This document shows positions 49,366 through 59,700 of a stretch of 64,000 nt of DNA, in pieces. Under the pieces are notes generated by a model, which had not been told where the DNA came from, made no database searches, and saw nothing but the letters and a program-made list of their open reading frames with translations. This stretch comes from Mesorhizobium sp. ES1-1 (lineage in GTDB: Bacteria; Pseudomonadota; Alphaproteobacteria; Rhizobiales; Rhizobiaceae): the NCBI RefSeq assembly GCF_020164785.1, contig NZ_JAIUGX010000001.1, positions 186,001-250,000 on the forward strand. The letters are read 5' to 3'. Position 1 is the first letter of the stretch. Each line of letters begins with the position of its first letter. The position numbers and the translations under genes are program-made.

Positions 49366-51518
49366 AACCGGTCCTGTTCATAGCCGTCGGCATCTTGGCG
49401 CTTGGCGCTTTGGTGATACACAAAGCGGGTTACCTGGACTCCGGTGCGCTGCCGGTTCCCCCTACTGCGCCCAACGCAACTGTTGAAGACCAGGCACAGG
49501 GAGGTTCCAGCCAACCGACCACGGTCGCGCAACAGGCGCCGGCCCCAGCGGCGCAGGACACGCCCGTACCTGCTGCGCCGGCGGCGTCAAGCGGACCGGC
49601 AACCGCGCCGCAAGCGGATGCGGCAGCGCCGAAAGTCGACGAGACAGCGCTCCGCTACTTTGCCGCCAAGGGCGACACCAGGCGGCTTGAGGCGGAAATC
49701 GCCCGGCTGAAGGCTCTCTATCCGGAATGGACACCGCCAGATAACCCGCTGGCCTTCAGGCAGGGAGGCGATCCACAGCTCGACCAGATGTGGAAGCTGT
49801 ATTCGGAAGACAAGCTGGCGGAAGTGCGCAAGGCGATTGCCGACCGGCAGGCTGCACAGAGCGGCTGGCAGCCTCCGGCGGATTTGCTCGAGCGGCTGGC
49901 CGTCGCGGAGGCCAGGGAACAGCTGGTCAACGCTTCCGATCTCAAGCAGTACGATGCCGTCATCCGCATAGGATCGGCGAATGCCAGCCTGCTGACATGC
50001 GGAGATGTCGACGTGCTGTGGCGGGTCGCCGAAGCATTCGCGAATACGGATCGCAAAGGCCGGGCCCGCGATGCGTATCTGTACGTACTGAACACGTGCA
50101 AGAAGCCGGAGGAACGCGTCGCGACCATCCAGAAGGCGCTGCCACTGCTTCCGCGGCAGGATCTCGACCAGCTTCTCGCCACCGAGCGCAAGACCGCCGA
50201 CGGCAAGGGTGAATTCGAAGCGGTGCGCGGCGACATTGCCCGCCAGAGCCTGGCGAACGCCGATGCCGACCCAAAGCTGGTGATCTCGCCGGAGGACATC
50301 GCGACGGTCAAGGCATTGGCCGATAAGGACGGTCTGGCATCCGACGACATGCTGCTGGGCTGGTACTATGTGCGCCGAGAGAACCCGAAAGATGCGGAAA
50401 CCTGGTTCCGCAAGGCGCGCGACAAAGAAAATACGGCCGCGGCTTCGCAAGGGCTGGCACTTGCCTTGATCCAGCAGTCCCGCTCGGCCGACGCCGAGGC
50501 GATCCTCTACGAATGGCGCGACGCCAACGACGACGTGCGGCGCGTCTACCTGGCCGCTGTTGCCAATCTCCTGGCCGTTACGCCGCCGGTGCCGCTGGCC
50601 CCCGAAGTGTTGCAACGCATGGTCCAGGCGATCTACGCGGCCAAGGATCCGGCGGCGGCCCAGCAACTGGGCTGGTATGCCGACGGGTTAAGCCAGTCGC
50701 AGACCGCGGCCCAATGGTTCAGGCTCGCCCTGGACTGGAAACCCGATGACGAGCCCTCCGCTTATGGACTAGCCTTGTCCTTGTGGAAAACCGGCGACAA
50801 GGCGGGCGCCAGGGAAATACAAGCCGCCTGGATCGGGAGATCCGAGCGCATACCGACTGTCGGCGAACGCAGCGTCGAGACCGCGGCCGTCGGCAGGCGA
50901 GCCAGGAACGCGGCACGCGCACGCGCGCAGGATGAAGACCAGCGCGTCGCCGTCGAGCAACCGACAAGGCCCGCCTCGGACGGCAGGGCAAGCCCGCAAG
51001 CGCGTGGGTGCCTGACGTCAATCGATCCGAGCACGCTTTCGCCGGAGCAGGCGCTGACGCGCGCCTGGTGCCTGATGGGCGTAAACCGGCCAGTCGAGGC
51101 CGCTGCCGCCTTCGAGGTCGCGCTGCGCGGCACCGGCAAGACGCAGGCCGACGCCGCTTACGGCCAGAGCCTGGCTTATTTGCGGGCCGGCCTCACGGAC
51201 ATGGCCGCCGTGGCGGCCTCCAAGGCCCCGATGGATGCCGACCGCAGCGTCGGCGTGCGAACGTTGCTTCTGGAGAACCAGGCGACAACGGCATTCAACC
51301 AGGGCCGCTATGTGGAGGCGCTGATGGCTTTGGACGAACGCTCCCGTATCGCGCCGGAGCGAACCGGGCTGATGGTGCTGCGCGGTTATGCCTATTTGAA
51401 GCTGCGCCGGTATGGCGATGCGGAGCAGGTCTTCCGCGCTGCGGCGGGAACGGGAAATCATGACGCGCTGAAGGGACTCAACGACGTCAAGACCGCCCGG
51501 GAGACAAAGATCCAGTAG
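49362..51518 (+). CDS. bcsK: TPR-containing cellulose operon protein BcsK
   Basis: Protein of 718 residues. Its N-terminal membrane anchor (VLFIAVGILALGALVI) is followed by a Pro/Ala/Gln-rich periplasmic linker (about 25-85) and many tetratricopeptide-like helical repeats (examples SEDKLAEVRKAIADRQ, GWYYVRRENPKDAETWFRKARD, LRGYAYLKLRRYGDAEQVFRAA). An Arg/Ala-rich insertion (about 510-550) interrupts them. It lacks the C-terminal beta-barrel of BcsC, as expected for BcsK in rhizobial (type III) cellulose operons. ATG 49362 overlaps the bcsZ stop; ATG 49356 is an alternative. It is the last gene of the operon and probably scaffolds the synthase or export path. Confidence 0.82.
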   Translation: MKPVLFIAVGILALGALVIHKAGYLDSGALPVPPTAPNATVEDQAQGGSSQPTTVAQQAPAPAAQDTPVPAAPAASSGPATAPQADAAAPKVDETALRYFAAKGDTRRLEAEIARLKALYPEWTPPDNPLAFRQGGDPQLDQMWKLYSEDKLAEVRKAIADRQAAQSGWQPPADLLERLAVAEAREQLVNASDLKQYDAVIRIGSANASLLTCGDVDVLWRVAEAFANTDRKGRARDAYLYVLNTCKKPEERVATIQKALPLLPRQDLDQLLATERKTADGKGEFEAVRGDIARQSLANADADPKLVISPEDIATVKALADKDGLASDDMLLGWYYVRRENPKDAETWFRKARDKENTAAASQGLALALIQQSRSADAEAILYEWRDANDDVRRVYLAAVANLLAVTPPVPLAPEVLQRMVQAIYAAKDPAAAQQLGWYADGLSQSQTAAQWFRLALDWKPDDEPSAYGLALSLWKTGDKAGAREIQAAWIGRSERIPTVGERSVETAAVGRRARNAARARAQDEDQRVAVEQPTRPASDGRASPQARGCLTSIDPSTLSPEQALTRAWCLMGVNRPVEAAAAFEVALRGTGKTQADAAYGQSLAYLRAGLTDMAAVAASKAPMDADRSVGVRTLLLENQATTAFNQGRYVEALMALDERSRIAPERTGLMVLRGYAYLKLRRYGDAEQVFRAAAGTGNHDALKGLNDVKTARETKIQ

Positions 51519-51653
51519 TTTCCTCCGTGTCGCCAGTTGTCAGAGAACTCAGGGCAAGCGAGCGATTATCGCCCTGCGTTGCCCGGCGCTTGCGGTCCGA
51601 TCAGATTGGCGACGAGACGCCTCGACAGGTCCACAAGCGCTTCGAGGCAGCAA

Positions 51654-52670
51654 TCACTTTACCTCGAGCACGATCTTACCCTGGATGTGCCCTCGCGCCG
51701 CCCTTTCGTGCGCCAGCCGGGCCTCGGCGAGCGGATAGGTGCTGTCGAGCACCACTCGGATCGAGCCATCTTCGAGCAAACGCCCGACCTCCGCCAACTG
51801 CGCACCGCTCGAGCGGACCTGCGTTGCTGAAACCGTTACGCCCAGCTTCGCCGCTTCCTCGGCACCAGTGAAACCCAGCGGAAACACCGGGAACAATGCG
51901 CCGCCCTTCTTCAAAGTGCGCAGAAAACGCCCCGAGTTCGGCCCGCCGAGGGCGTCGATGACCAGATCGACGTCATGCGCCACGTCTTCGGGAGCCGTTC
52001 TGATATAGTCGATGAACCTATCGGCGCCGAGTTCGCGCAGAAGCGTCTCATGCTGGCCGGATGCCACGGCGGTGACATGGGCGCCCTTCAGCCTGGCGAT
52101 CTGCACCGCGAAATGTCCGACGCCGCCCGCAGCCCCGTTGACGAGCACGGTCTTGCCCTCCAGCGGCACCGGCCGGTGCTGGCTTGGCTGGAGCGGGTTC
52201 GCCACATCATGACCCAATTCGATCAGGAACTGCCAGGCGGTCAGCAGCGACATTGGCGCTCCCGCGGCGTGTGAATGGTCGATCGCGGCCGGCTTGATCG
52301 CGACTTCGGAAGCCGGCACGCTGACATATTCGGCGTAGGCCCTGCTGTCGCCAGCGAGGCCAGAGGGAAAGCGGACCATCGAATAGACCTCGTCCCCGAC
52401 GGACAAACCAGTAACATCGCTGGCCACCGCCTCGACGACGCCGGAGATGTCGGTCCCGAGGATGAGCGGGAAGGACACAGGCGGCTGCCATTCGGGTGGA
52501 AGCATCTTGTAGCCTTCACGCAGATACCAGTCGGGAGGATTGAGGCCGACGGCGTGGACCCGTACCAGCACTTCTCCGGGCTTCACCTCCGGCATTGGGG
52601 CGTCTTCGAAAACCAGAACGTCCGGGCCGCCGAATTCATGCTGCCGGATCGCCTTCATCATCTTTGTCAT
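51654..52670 (-). CDS. Zinc-independent NADP quinone-oxidoreductase-like enzyme (MDR)
   Basis: Medium-chain dehydrogenase/reductase of 338 residues. N-terminal [31 protein letters not shown] is the GroES-like substrate domain, and the Rossmann domain carries [17 protein letters not shown] (about 173-189), the NADPH-binding AxGGVG motif of quinone oxidoreductases and enoyl reductases. No structural-zinc cysteine cluster is present. It is divergent from a LysR gene (intergenic 52671-52775), which is the probable regulator. The likely role is reduction of quinones or reactive enones; the substrate is unknown. Confidence 0.88.
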   Translation of the reverse strand: MTKMMKAIRQHEFGGPDVLVFEDAPMPEVKPGEVLVRVHAVGLNPPDWYLREGYKMLPPEWQPPVSFPLILGTDISGVVEAVASDVTGLSVGDEVYSMVRFPSGLAGDSRAYAEYVSVPASEVAIKPAAIDHSHAAGAPMSLLTAWQFLIELGHDVANPLQPSQHRPVPLEGKTVLVNGAAGGVGHFAVQIARLKGAHVTAVASGQHETLLRELGADRFIDYIRTAPEDVAHDVDLVIDALGGPNSGRFLRTLKKGGALFPVFPLGFTGAEEAAKLGVTVSATQVRSSGAQLAEVGRLLEDGSIRVVLDSTYPLAEARLAHERAARGHIQGKIVLEVK

Positions 52671-52775
52671 CTGGAATCTCCATCATGCAAGTTAGCGCCG
52701 GCAAGGGACATAAGTCTGCTCCCGGCGGTTGATAATTTTGCTCGATGGCTCTTCAATAGTGCTGTGAAGGAACAA

Positions 52776-53669
52776 ATGGCACTGGAGCGGCTCACCGGCC
52801 TGATCGCGTTCGCAAGGGCCGGTTCCTTGGGCAGCTTTACCGCGGCCGCCCGTTCCTTATCCGTTTCGCCGTCAGCCGTCAGCAAGAGCATCCAGCGGCT
52901 CGAGCGTCATCTTGGGGTGCCACTTTTTACGCGCACGACCCGCTCGCTCGTACTGACGCCGGAGGGCCGCGACCTGCATGAGCGTGCGCTCCGGCTGTTG
53001 CGCGAAGCGGAGGAGATCGAGCAAGCCGCGATGACGGCGCGCTCGGAACCGTCGGGAACATTGCGAGTGGCGGCGTCATTGCCGATCGGGCTGCATGTAA
53101 TCGCGCCCGCGCTGCCGTCGTTCCGGGCGCTTCACCCGAAGGTCACGGTCGATCTGAGACTGACGGACAGGATGGTTGACATCGTCGAGGAAGGGATCGA
53201 CGTGGCCGTGCGCATCGGCGATCTCTCGGACTCGAGCCTCCTGTCGCGCAAACTGCCCCCATATCGGCTCTGCTGCTTCGCGTCGCCGTCTTATCTGGCG
53301 GCGCGCGGAACCCCGGCGCATCCAGACGATCTGCAGGACCACGAACTCGTCAACCTGCGGTATCAAAGCACGGGCCAGGTCTTCCGTTGGCCGTTCTGGG
53401 TTGGCGGCCGCGAGATCGAGATCATTCCCACCGCCGGCGTCGACATGAGCGACGCTGTGCTTGCGATGCTGGCGGCCGGCGGCGGCATCGGCATCAGCGC
53501 ATCCTTCATAGCCGCGCCCTACGTCGCGCGCGGTGAACTCGTCGCGGTGCTCTCCGACTTCGCCGTCCAGCGGAGCAATATCACCGCCCTGTGGCCTGAG
53601 AGCCGCCGCGCCAACCCAGCCGTACGGGCTTTCCTCACCTTGTTGCGCCACGCTTTTCAGGGCGGCTGA
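52776..53669 (+). CDS. LysR-family transcriptional regulator
   Basis: Regulator of 297 residues with an N-terminal helix-turn-helix ([20 protein letters not shown], then [16 protein letters not shown]) and a CrgA/DsdC-type effector domain with the typical [21 protein letters not shown] stretch. ATG 52776 follows GAAGGAACAA and matches the canonical start of the helix-turn-helix; GTG 52764 would add four residues. It is divergent from the quinone-oxidoreductase gene, the usual arrangement for an oxidative-stress or quinone-responsive LysR pair. Confidence 0.92.
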   Translation: MALERLTGLIAFARAGSLGSFTAAARSLSVSPSAVSKSIQRLERHLGVPLFTRTTRSLVLTPEGRDLHERALRLLREAEEIEQAAMTARSEPSGTLRVAASLPIGLHVIAPALPSFRALHPKVTVDLRLTDRMVDIVEEGIDVAVRIGDLSDSSLLSRKLPPYRLCCFASPSYLAARGTPAHPDDLQDHELVNLRYQSTGQVFRWPFWVGGREIEIIPTAGVDMSDAVLAMLAAGGGIGISASFIAAPYVARGELVAVLSDFAVQRSNITALWPESRRANPAVRAFLTLLRHAFQGG

Positions 53670-53765
53670 CTTCGTCATCGGCTTCGCCCTGAGTGTCGTT
53701 CATGGCGTGCTTGGATGCGCATCCTGGAATGAAGGGGCGGAAAGCAGGCCTGGGCCGAAACTGGT

Positions 53766-54455
53766 TCAGCGCGCCCGGCCGTCCTCGAGTTCCAGCTTGG
53801 AATCGAAATAGCCGACCCACCTGACATCATGGGTGACGACGCAGATCGCGACCTGACGAGTGTCCGCGAGATGGCGAAAGACCTTCATCACCATCTCCGC
53901 TCTTTGGCCGTCAAGGGCCGCGGTCGGCTCATCGGCCAGAATTACGGTCGGATCGTTGGCTAGCGCTCGGGCGATCGATACGCGCTGCTGTTCGCCGCCG
54001 GAAAGCTGGGCCGGATAGTTGGCGCCGCGATCGCCCATGCCCAATGCGGTGAGCAGGCGGCCGGCCCGCTCATGCGCCTTTTGGTGCCCGACATCATTGA
54101 GTTGCATCGCGATGGCGACATTGTCGGCAGCATTGAGGAAAGGGATCAGGTTTGCCTTCTGGAACACAAAGCCAAGATGCGTCCGCCTGAAAGCGCGCAG
54201 GTCGTTAAGCCGAGAGCCCGGCCGGGAAATCACCCTCCCGTCGAAAAGTACCTCTCCGGCGGTTGGAGTTTCCAGCAGGCCCGCGATCATCAGCAACGTC
54301 GTCTTGCCCGAGCCGCTCGGGCCGACGATACCGGTGACCGTGCCGGGGCTGAGCGCGAGAGAGCCGGAAGCCAAGGCCGTTATCCGCGAGCCGGCGCTCT
54401 CATAAATCTTGCTGACGTTGCGCACCTCCAATGTTGCCAGACGACGCGTGGACAT
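53766..54455 (-). CDS. ABC exporter ATPase (LolD/MacB/DevA-like)
   Basis: ATP-binding protein of 229 residues with Walker [10 protein letters not shown] (45-53), Q-loop in [14 protein letters not shown], signature [15 protein letters not shown], Walker [13 protein letters not shown] and switch histidine THD. The [10 protein letters not shown] and DEPTAALD segments are typical of the MacB/LolD/DevA subfamily that works with FtsX-like permeases. Its ATG shares one base with the stop of the permease gene (TGATG). It is the last gene of the PKS-exporter unit and should drive export of the synthase product. Confidence 0.92.
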   Translation of the reverse strand: MSTRRLATLEVRNVSKIYESAGSRITALASGSLALSPGTVTGIVGPSGSGKTTLLMIAGLLETPTAGEVLFDGRVISRPGSRLNDLRAFRRTHLGFVFQKANLIPFLNAADNVAIAMQLNDVGHQKAHERAGRLLTALGMGDRGANYPAQLSGGEQQRVSIARALANDPTVILADEPTAALDGQRAEMVMKVFRHLADTRQVAICVVTHDVRWVGYFDSKLELEDGRAR

Positions 54456-55603
54456 CAAGCGAGCACGTCCTGCGCCCGGACCGCCAGAGCCCGGCGTATG
54501 GCAAACCAACTTGCGGAGAGACTGAGCGCCATCAGCACCGCCGACAGGACGCCGAGATCGGCCTCGGTAATGACGACACTCCTGGGAAATCTCGGATAGA
54601 TGGTAAATGAAATCGCGATGGCCAGGACGAGGCCGCAAAAGCCGATAAGCGCCGCCTGCTGGGCGATCATACCGATGATCACCCGGTCGCGCGCGCCGAT
54701 AAGCTTAAGCAACGCGATCTGTGCAACTTTCTCGATGGTCATCGTGTAGATGGTCAAGGCGATGACGGCGCAGCAGATGAGCAGCGTCATCGTCGTGAAT
54801 GCCAGGATCTGGATCCGCAGCTTGCCTAGGCGCCCGTCCAGCAACAGCGTCTCCTGATCCTTCTTGGTCAGCACCTCGACATCGCCCCAGCGTTTGATCG
54901 TGTCACGCACGACCTCCATATCGGCGCCGGGCAAAGTCTCGACGATCACGGCGGCGACACTTCCGGTGTCATCGCCCAGCCCCATGCGGGTTTTGCCCTT
55001 GGCAGCGCGGTTGAGGAGTATCGCTTCGCTTGGCAACAGCCGGTTGATCACCTGGGCATCCGCGATGGTCACGAACAGCAGGCCGTCGCCTCCCATGTCG
55101 ACCTGTCCCGCCGAGACGCCTACGATCGTATAAGTATCGCGGCCAAGCCGCACTTCATCGCCAACCGAAAGCCCCAGGGTCTTGTCGGCAATCGCTTCAT
55201 AGCGGTTGGATTGAAAATAGCGTCCGGCGATCAATGGTATCCAGCTGCCACTGTCGCTGGGGAAGTCGACACCGGTGATCGACATTCTGAGCGGCAATCC
55301 GTCGAGTGTGAACTGTTGATTGTACTGGATAAATCTTCGCGTTCCGGCGACCCCGGCCACGCCCGCCACGCGGCGATCGAGGTTGGCCGGGACGGCAGAG
55401 GATTCGCCGAAGGGACCGGACTTGCCGCCCTCTACCACCCAGAGATCGGCGCCAATACCGTCGATGACAACAAGCGCCTCATGGACAATACCACGATACA
55501 TGCCCAGCATTCCGATCGTCGCCGCCATGAGCAGGCCGACGCCGAAGACGGTGAGGACGAACCGCAGAAGATTGTGCCTGATGTCCTTGAGCGCCAGACT
55601 CAT
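54455..55603 (-). CDS. FtsX/MacB-type ABC exporter permease (DevC-like)
   Basis: Inner-membrane protein of 382 residues with the MacB/FtsX topology: one N-terminal helix (about 16-35), a large periplasmic domain (about 40-260) and three C-terminal helices (near 270-295, 315-335, 350-370). The N-terminal SLALKDIRHNLLRFVLTVFGVGLL matches DevC-type permeases, as do IALLKLIGARDRVIIGMI and the closing ALSLSASWFAIRRAL. It overlaps the adaptor gene by four bases (ATGA). Relatives export glycolipids, macrolides or peptides; the neighbouring synthase suggests a lipid here. Confidence 0.88.
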   Translation of the reverse strand: MSLALKDIRHNLLRFVLTVFGVGLLMAATIGMLGMYRGIVHEALVVIDGIGADLWVVEGGKSGPFGESSAVPANLDRRVAGVAGVAGTRRFIQYNQQFTLDGLPLRMSITGVDFPSDSGSWIPLIAGRYFQSNRYEAIADKTLGLSVGDEVRLGRDTYTIVGVSAGQVDMGGDGLLFVTIADAQVINRLLPSEAILLNRAAKGKTRMGLGDDTGSVAAVIVETLPGADMEVVRDTIKRWGDVEVLTKKDQETLLLDGRLGKLRIQILAFTTMTLLICCAVIALTIYTMTIEKVAQIALLKLIGARDRVIIGMIAQQAALIGFCGLVLAIAISFTIYPRFPRSVVITEADLGVLSAVLMALSLSASWFAIRRALAVRAQDVLA

Positions 55604-56736
55604 TGGGCAGGCGCCGCCACGGTGACCGCTTGATATTGAAAGCGTCCGATCGGGTTCAGCACGACGTCGCCGACAGCAAGGCCCCGCGTGATCTCAATGT
55701 CTGTGCCGCTGGAATAGCCAAGCGAGACCGGCGTCCAGTAGGCTCGGCCGTTGCGGGCAACCCAGAGACCGACGCGACCTTGGTCCCGCGCCAGGAAGTG
55801 CTGCGGAATGGCTAGGCCCGGGGCCGGCGATTGAGCCTGGATAACCACGTTCGCGCGCTGTCCGACAGCCCAGCTTGCCGGCACCTCCTCGAGCCTGAGG
55901 TCGACCGTGAATTCACGTGTCTCCTGGTCGACCTGGCGGCCTATGCGCAAAATGGAGGCAGCATATGATCGCTGCGGATTGGACGAGAACGTTACCTTCG
56001 CCGTCTGGCCCGGGTGCAGCGATGCCATGGCGGATTCATCGAATCTAGCGAAGACCAGGAGCGACTTGGGATCGACGATCTGCATCAATTCGACACCAGG
56101 CGACAAGAGATCGCCCACCGTGCGGCTGCGGGACACGACCACACCCTCCACGGGCGATCGGATGGAGGTTTCGGCAACCCGGCTCCGCAGTTGCTCGACT
56201 TCGGCTGACGCTTTCGCCGACTGAGCCTTCGACCGCTCTATCGTGACGACCGCGCGCGCCATCTCGGCTTCCGCCTGCTTTTGTGTGCTTTCGGTCAGGT
56301 CGAAGTCGGATTGAGAAACCGACTTGCGCGCGAGCAAGATCCTCCGGCGTTCGAGATCGGCTTTGGCGGCGGCGGCCGCAATGGCAAGTCGGTCACGCTC
56401 AAGCTCCGACTCGCGCACCGTTTCGGCCGCCGCCCGTTCGTTGGCGATGGCTGCCGCAAGCTGGTATTGAAGATCCGTGGCGTTGAGAGTGGCTAGGACC
56501 TGTCCGGTCCCCACCTGATCATTCTGGTCGACAAGGACCTCGGCAAGAAAGGCTTGAATGCGTGCCGTCACCACGACTTGGTTGGTGGCACCCAACAGGC
56601 CCGGCCCGGCAACTTCGCGCGCGAGCGAGCGCTGCGTGGCAACATAGGCCTCGACATTCGCCGGCCAGATGTACCAGCCCGAGAACACGCCTATTGCCGC
56701 CACAACGGCGAGCAAGGTTGAGATCAACCGAACCAA
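55600..56736 (-). CDS. Periplasmic adaptor subunit (HlyD/DevB-like)
   Basis: Membrane-fusion protein of 378 residues. It has an N-terminal membrane anchor (LISTLLAVVAAIGVFSGWYIW), two biotinyl-lipoyl half motifs flanking a long coiled-coil hairpin (about 95-185, rich in ANERAAAETVRESELERDRLA and ATVEQLRSRVAET-like heptads), then beta-barrel and membrane-proximal domains. The start read here is TTG 56736 behind AGGGGCAC. An ATG at 56793 overlaps the PKS stop and is in the same frame but interrupted by a TAG three codons before the TTG, so the authentic N-terminus needs checking. It links the DevC-like permease to an outer-membrane channel not encoded here. Confidence 0.85.
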   Translation of the reverse strand: MVRLISTLLAVVAAIGVFSGWYIWPANVEAYVATQRSLAREVAGPGLLGATNQVVVTARIQAFLAEVLVDQNDQVGTGQVLATLNATDLQYQLAAAIANERAAAETVRESELERDRLAIAAAAAKADLERRRILLARKSVSQSDFDLTESTQKQAEAEMARAVVTIERSKAQSAKASAEVEQLRSRVAETSIRSPVEGVVVSRSRTVGDLLSPGVELMQIVDPKSLLVFARFDESAMASLHPGQTAKVTFSSNPQRSYAASILRIGRQVDQETREFTVDLRLEEVPASWAVGQRANVVIQAQSPAPGLAIPQHFLARDQGRVGLWVARNGRAYWTPVSLGYSSGTDIEITRGLAVGDVVLNPIGRFQYQAVTVAAPAQ

Positions 56737-56792
56737 GTGCCCCTACCCCGCTCCGGCTTGGCCGGCTCCACTCCTGCCTGGGTGCGTTGCCA

Positions 56793-59700
56793 TCAGACCG
56801 CCGCCTGTTCGACCGGCTCTGCAGCCCACTGACCGGCCAGCAGCCGCTCCGCGACGTCGCGCAGAATATCGTCTGCTTCCGCATGGTCATAGCCCATCGT
56901 GTCGAATGTCAAGGCCAGGCCAAGGCCGTCCTTTGTCGGGAAGCTGCGAAAATCCATCTCGCTTATACAGGGTCGCTCTCTGCGCATGTCGGGCAACGGG
57001 GTGACCTTGAACATGCCAAGATCGAGTTCGCCCGTCGCATTCGAGCGCTGCAGCGCGGCAGATTGTGTGCCGCGGGTCCATTTGTCGACTGTCCGGCTGC
57101 CCACGACAAAAAGGGCCGTATAGGAACCCTTCGCAACGACCTCGTCGTGAAGCTCGCCAAAATAGTTGGCGTCCATGAAGGGGGCGAATTGTGTGGCTTC
57201 GTCGACCTGGTCCCGAATTGCCGCAGCCAACGCCTCCAGCGTCTTGAAGGCGGGAGGGCGCACGCGCACCGGCAGATCGGAGGCGACGAAATTCACGTAG
57301 TTTTCCAGGCGCCGGTCGTGGCGCAAGGCCGAAGGAACCTGCAGGATCATGTCATCGACACCGCCGCGAGCCGCAACCATCTGCGCGAAGGCAGCGATGA
57401 CCATGGCGACTTCCGTAGTCCCCGCGTCCTTAGCCCGTCTCTGCAATATTTCGCGCTGTCGGCGAGGAATCGAAAGCGACACTTCCGCGCCTAGGCTGCA
57501 ATCCACGAGATCGACGTTCGGCCGATGTCCTTTGGCCTTGCGCCCGAGGTTCGGGATTTCCGGCAATGGCTCGGCGAATATTTTGCGCAGGAAGACGTCA
57601 CGACCCTCGAATGAACCGGGCCTCCCGACATGGTCGAAGTCGCGAATGAACTGATCGATGTTGATGTGGACGGGGTCGAGCGGAAGGCCAAGATAGGCCT
57701 TGACCGATTCTTCCAGGATCAGCCCCAGCGAGTAGCCATCGAGGACAAGATGGTGTCCCTTGGCAATGATGATGTCGCATTCGGCGCCAAAGCGAATGAG
57801 GGTGATGCGAAACATCGGGCTTGCGATATCGATGCTCTCCTGTGCGAGTTCGCTCGCGCGCTGCATGGCATCAGCCTCATCCGCCGCGTGTTCGACCGAA
57901 AAGAAGTCGGTCGGCCTCCGTTCCAGATAGGCGCCGTAGCGGTCGCCTTTTGGGAAGAAGCGGGTGCGCATCACATCATGGCGGGTCATGACCACTTCGA
58001 TTGCCTTTTTCAGACGATCGACATCCATCTGCGGACGGATTTTGAGCTCCTTGCTGACCGTGAAGGCGATGCGTGCAAGCGGGGTGGCTTCCGGATGGTC
58101 CTGAAACCACAGCAGCGCCGATTGCGTGCTGGTCACCGGTATTTCACGCTCGACATTGGCAATGCCGCCGAGGGGCGAGCTTCTGCCCTGAATGGGGGGT
58201 TGGTGTCCGGCGAACCAATCGCCCTGCTTCCAGCGCGCGTCTTCCAGACCTGCATGTGCGGAGCCTGCCAATAGTTCGCCAAGCTCGCGGACATAGGTTT
58301 CGACGAGCCGCTCGGCTGCGGTTTCGTCGAGAACGTCGAAGTCGACGCTCAGCTGGATGCGCAAATCTGCATCGCGAACAAGCACCGCGAGGTGGACCTC
58401 GTGGGCACCGACAGGGACCGCGTCGAAGCCCGGCGCTTCGGTCGAACTGGCCGAGTTGTGGTCGAGAAGGGCGAAACCGAATTGCCGCAGGTCGATGTGG
58501 CGCCGGCGCAGGTCTTCCTCGAAAGCCAGCTCGATCGATGCAGTATCCATCTGCCGGTGTGTGCGACCGTTGCCGTCGGCCAGTTCGATCTGCCTGAGGA
58601 GGCCCGAGCGGGCATCATCGGTGCGCAACACAATCGGATAGGAACTCTCCAGCGGGCCTATGAGACCGTCGGTGCCTGTGTCGCCTCGCTCGCTGAACCA
58701 CTTGTCGAGGATGAGCGCGTCAACACAGAAATGACTGGCCAAAGCCTTCGCGTAAGCCGCCGCAAAGACCGCGCCTGCCGGCCTTGGTACACCGGCAGGG
58801 TTTCCGGTGGAAAGCGTGGCTTCCAAGATGCCAATCCTGCCCCTGTTCGATCCCATACCGGCCGGTGCCGCGGCTCGGCGCCGCCCGGGGATGGAAACGA
58901 TCGTCGGTGCGTTGTGGAGGATCTCTTTCCAATAGGCGGTGTCACGGCGATGACCGGGAGAGCCAGGCTCGGCCTGATCGGTTCGAGCATAATGGGCGAA
59001 GCTGCGAGCCATTTCAGCTGCCGCGCCGCTCGACCGTATCAACTGCGCCACGATGAGATTGACCGAGACGTTGTCCGCGGCGGCGCGGTGCGCCCTCACC
59101 TGCAAGTCATAACATCCGTCGGGCCCCGACGAGACGCCAACGCGCCACAGAGGGCCAGGCAGCTCGATATCCCCGAGGCGAACGCCCGACGGCAGGAGTT
59201 CGAGGACCGGCTCGGCATCGAAGTTGATCTGCACCTCGCCATTGGCCGATAGCGAACCTCTCATTCGCAGCGAATCGTTGCGCTCGGCCAACCGGACCAG
59301 CCCTGCCGAAAGCGCGCCCGGCTGCATACCCGGGCTTGCCTTGGCGACGACCAGGATCTGGTTGTTTGCCTTGGCCACCGGCGACGACATCGGTCTTGTA
59401 TCGAGCCGGATCGCATGGACCTGCCGGGCCAGCGGCCGGAAGGCATCTGGGATAACAGCTATCTCTGTTTTGGCGTGCGCAGTGGCCAGCTGCTGGGAGA
59501 TCCTGAGCTTCGCCTCGAATGCCGAAGCAACGAGGCTCGACAAGCCGGCGATCGTCGGCGCCTGCAGGAACTTGGCGACAGGAATATCGACTTCGACCTG
59601 GGCCTCAACGCGGTTCTTCAGTTCGAACGATGAGAGCGAATCCAGCCCGAGTTCGCTGAGTTTGCGGTCATCCGCCAGCGCGCCGGCTTCGACCTTCAAG

